DNA of 64,000 bases from Trichostrongylus colubriformis (lineage: Eukaryota; Nematoda; Chromadorea; Rhabditida; Trichostrongylidae), in NCBI GenBank assembly GCA_963978905.1, contig OZ022257.1, forward strand, positions 9,384,509-9,448,508, given 5' to 3'. The translations under genes were made by a program, and so were the position numbers. Positions 63,331 through 64,000 of the stretch are shown piece by piece; the first letter of the stretch is position 1, and each line of letters opens with the position of its first letter. Under the pieces are notes generated by a model. It worked only from the letters and a program-made list of their open reading frames with translations. It was not told where the DNA came from and made no database searches.

Positions 63331-64000
63331 ATTATTTTAATGCAGGCAGGCATGAAACACTCACACAGGAACACTGACTGGCCTTTGTAGTTGAAAAAAT
63401 GCCATGGACGAATGATAACGAATGGCAGCCATAACAAGGTAATCAATGTTAAATAAACAATGGATTATCGCCTTTCACATTGATTGCAACTACTTTATTT
63501 ATTATGTGACTAGAAACAGTTCCACCTCTATAATCAAAAATGAAAGTTGTAATACTGTCAATAATCAAACTTTGTTTAAAAGTTTCAAAGGGGAAAGGCA
63601 GAAGACTAGGTCCATCTTCTTTTCGCTTATGTCCTAAGATGGAAGTTGAAGTCAGAGGTGGCCTACCTCTGTGCTCATAAGTTAGAGCTATAGGGGACAA
63701 GTATGCTTTAGACAATATTAATTGATCAAAATTAATAAATCAAACTGTTTCTATCATCAAAGTGCCATGAAGGGACTCCATGTGTTTATACAGCTGCAAC
63801 AACAATAATCGAGAAGGTTGTGTCACGGAAGGCCTTGATAGATTTTCACACTGGAAATATGATTGAATAGCAGACTTCACTGTGACTCAATTTATCAACT
63901 GCATGAAAGGGGGTAGCACAAAAAGAGCCGATGCAGCACCGCTCACGTTTGACTTGATTCTTTCCTTCACCCATCATGCGACGCTGCACTAACTCTTCCT
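63331..64000. other. Terminal stretch, no feature seen
   Basis: Upstream flank of the small membrane-protein gene continues to the window end. ORFs on both strands at 63446-63715 are short and lack motifs. Confidence 0.4.

Overview
This is nuclear DNA of a nematode, most likely a clade V parasitic species (hookworm or strongylid type). The evidence is short coding exons split by GT-AG introns with tight TTTCAG/TTTTAG-type acceptors, protein segments that read as nematode-type metabolic enzymes, and dense MITE and mariner debris. No bacterial operons, rRNA or tRNA genes were recognised. The species assignment is inference.

Coding content is sparse. (1) 1038-5795 (+): the C-terminal half of a malic enzyme, seven exons; the 5' half lies before the window. 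(2) 15136-8763 (-): a Golgi-type glycosyltransferase resembling PGAP4/TMEM246, convergent with malic enzyme; its last 45 codons plus 3' flank are present three times as a 286-bp tandem array. (3) 32762-31966 (-): a complete three-exon gene for an unrecognised 185-residue acidic protein whose stop codon lies at the edge of a MITE. (4) 31274-30273 (-): the last two exons of another unrecognised gene. (5) 43469-43254 (-): a terminal exon of an unrecognised helical protein. (6) 49604-58743 (+): a PLP-dependent threonine/serine dehydratase with a C-terminal ACT-like domain, reconstructed over at least 13 exons with phases that agree throughout. (7) 62933-59597 (-): a four-exon gene for a small single-pass membrane protein, tail-to-tail with the dehydratase.

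Most of the rest is transposon-derived. Recurrent families are: a TTAA-targeted hairpin MITE of about 430 bp (about 13 copies or fragments); a family with GGGTGTG termini (7); a short MITE with TTCATACT ends (5); a Tc1-type MITE beginning CAGTAGCGCTC (2 plus an end); mariner elements flanked by TA (18240-19123, 29106-30146, 42262-42895, 48129-49026, plus fragments); an element at 37480-38390 nested in a MITE; a Tc1/mariner derivative at 57614-58291 with a transposase C-terminal half; a Mutator-like element at 11432-12339 with a perfect 9-bp target duplication; and six short motifs resembling the hammerhead-ribozyme ends of Penelope-like elements.

The genes do not form an evident pathway. Malic enzyme and threonine/serine dehydratase are both metabolic enzymes that yield 2-oxo acids, but nothing in the sequence links their regulation. 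The main biological theme is colonisation of introns: the dehydratase uses about 9 kb to encode about 1.5 kb, and most of its longer introns hold at least one identifiable element.
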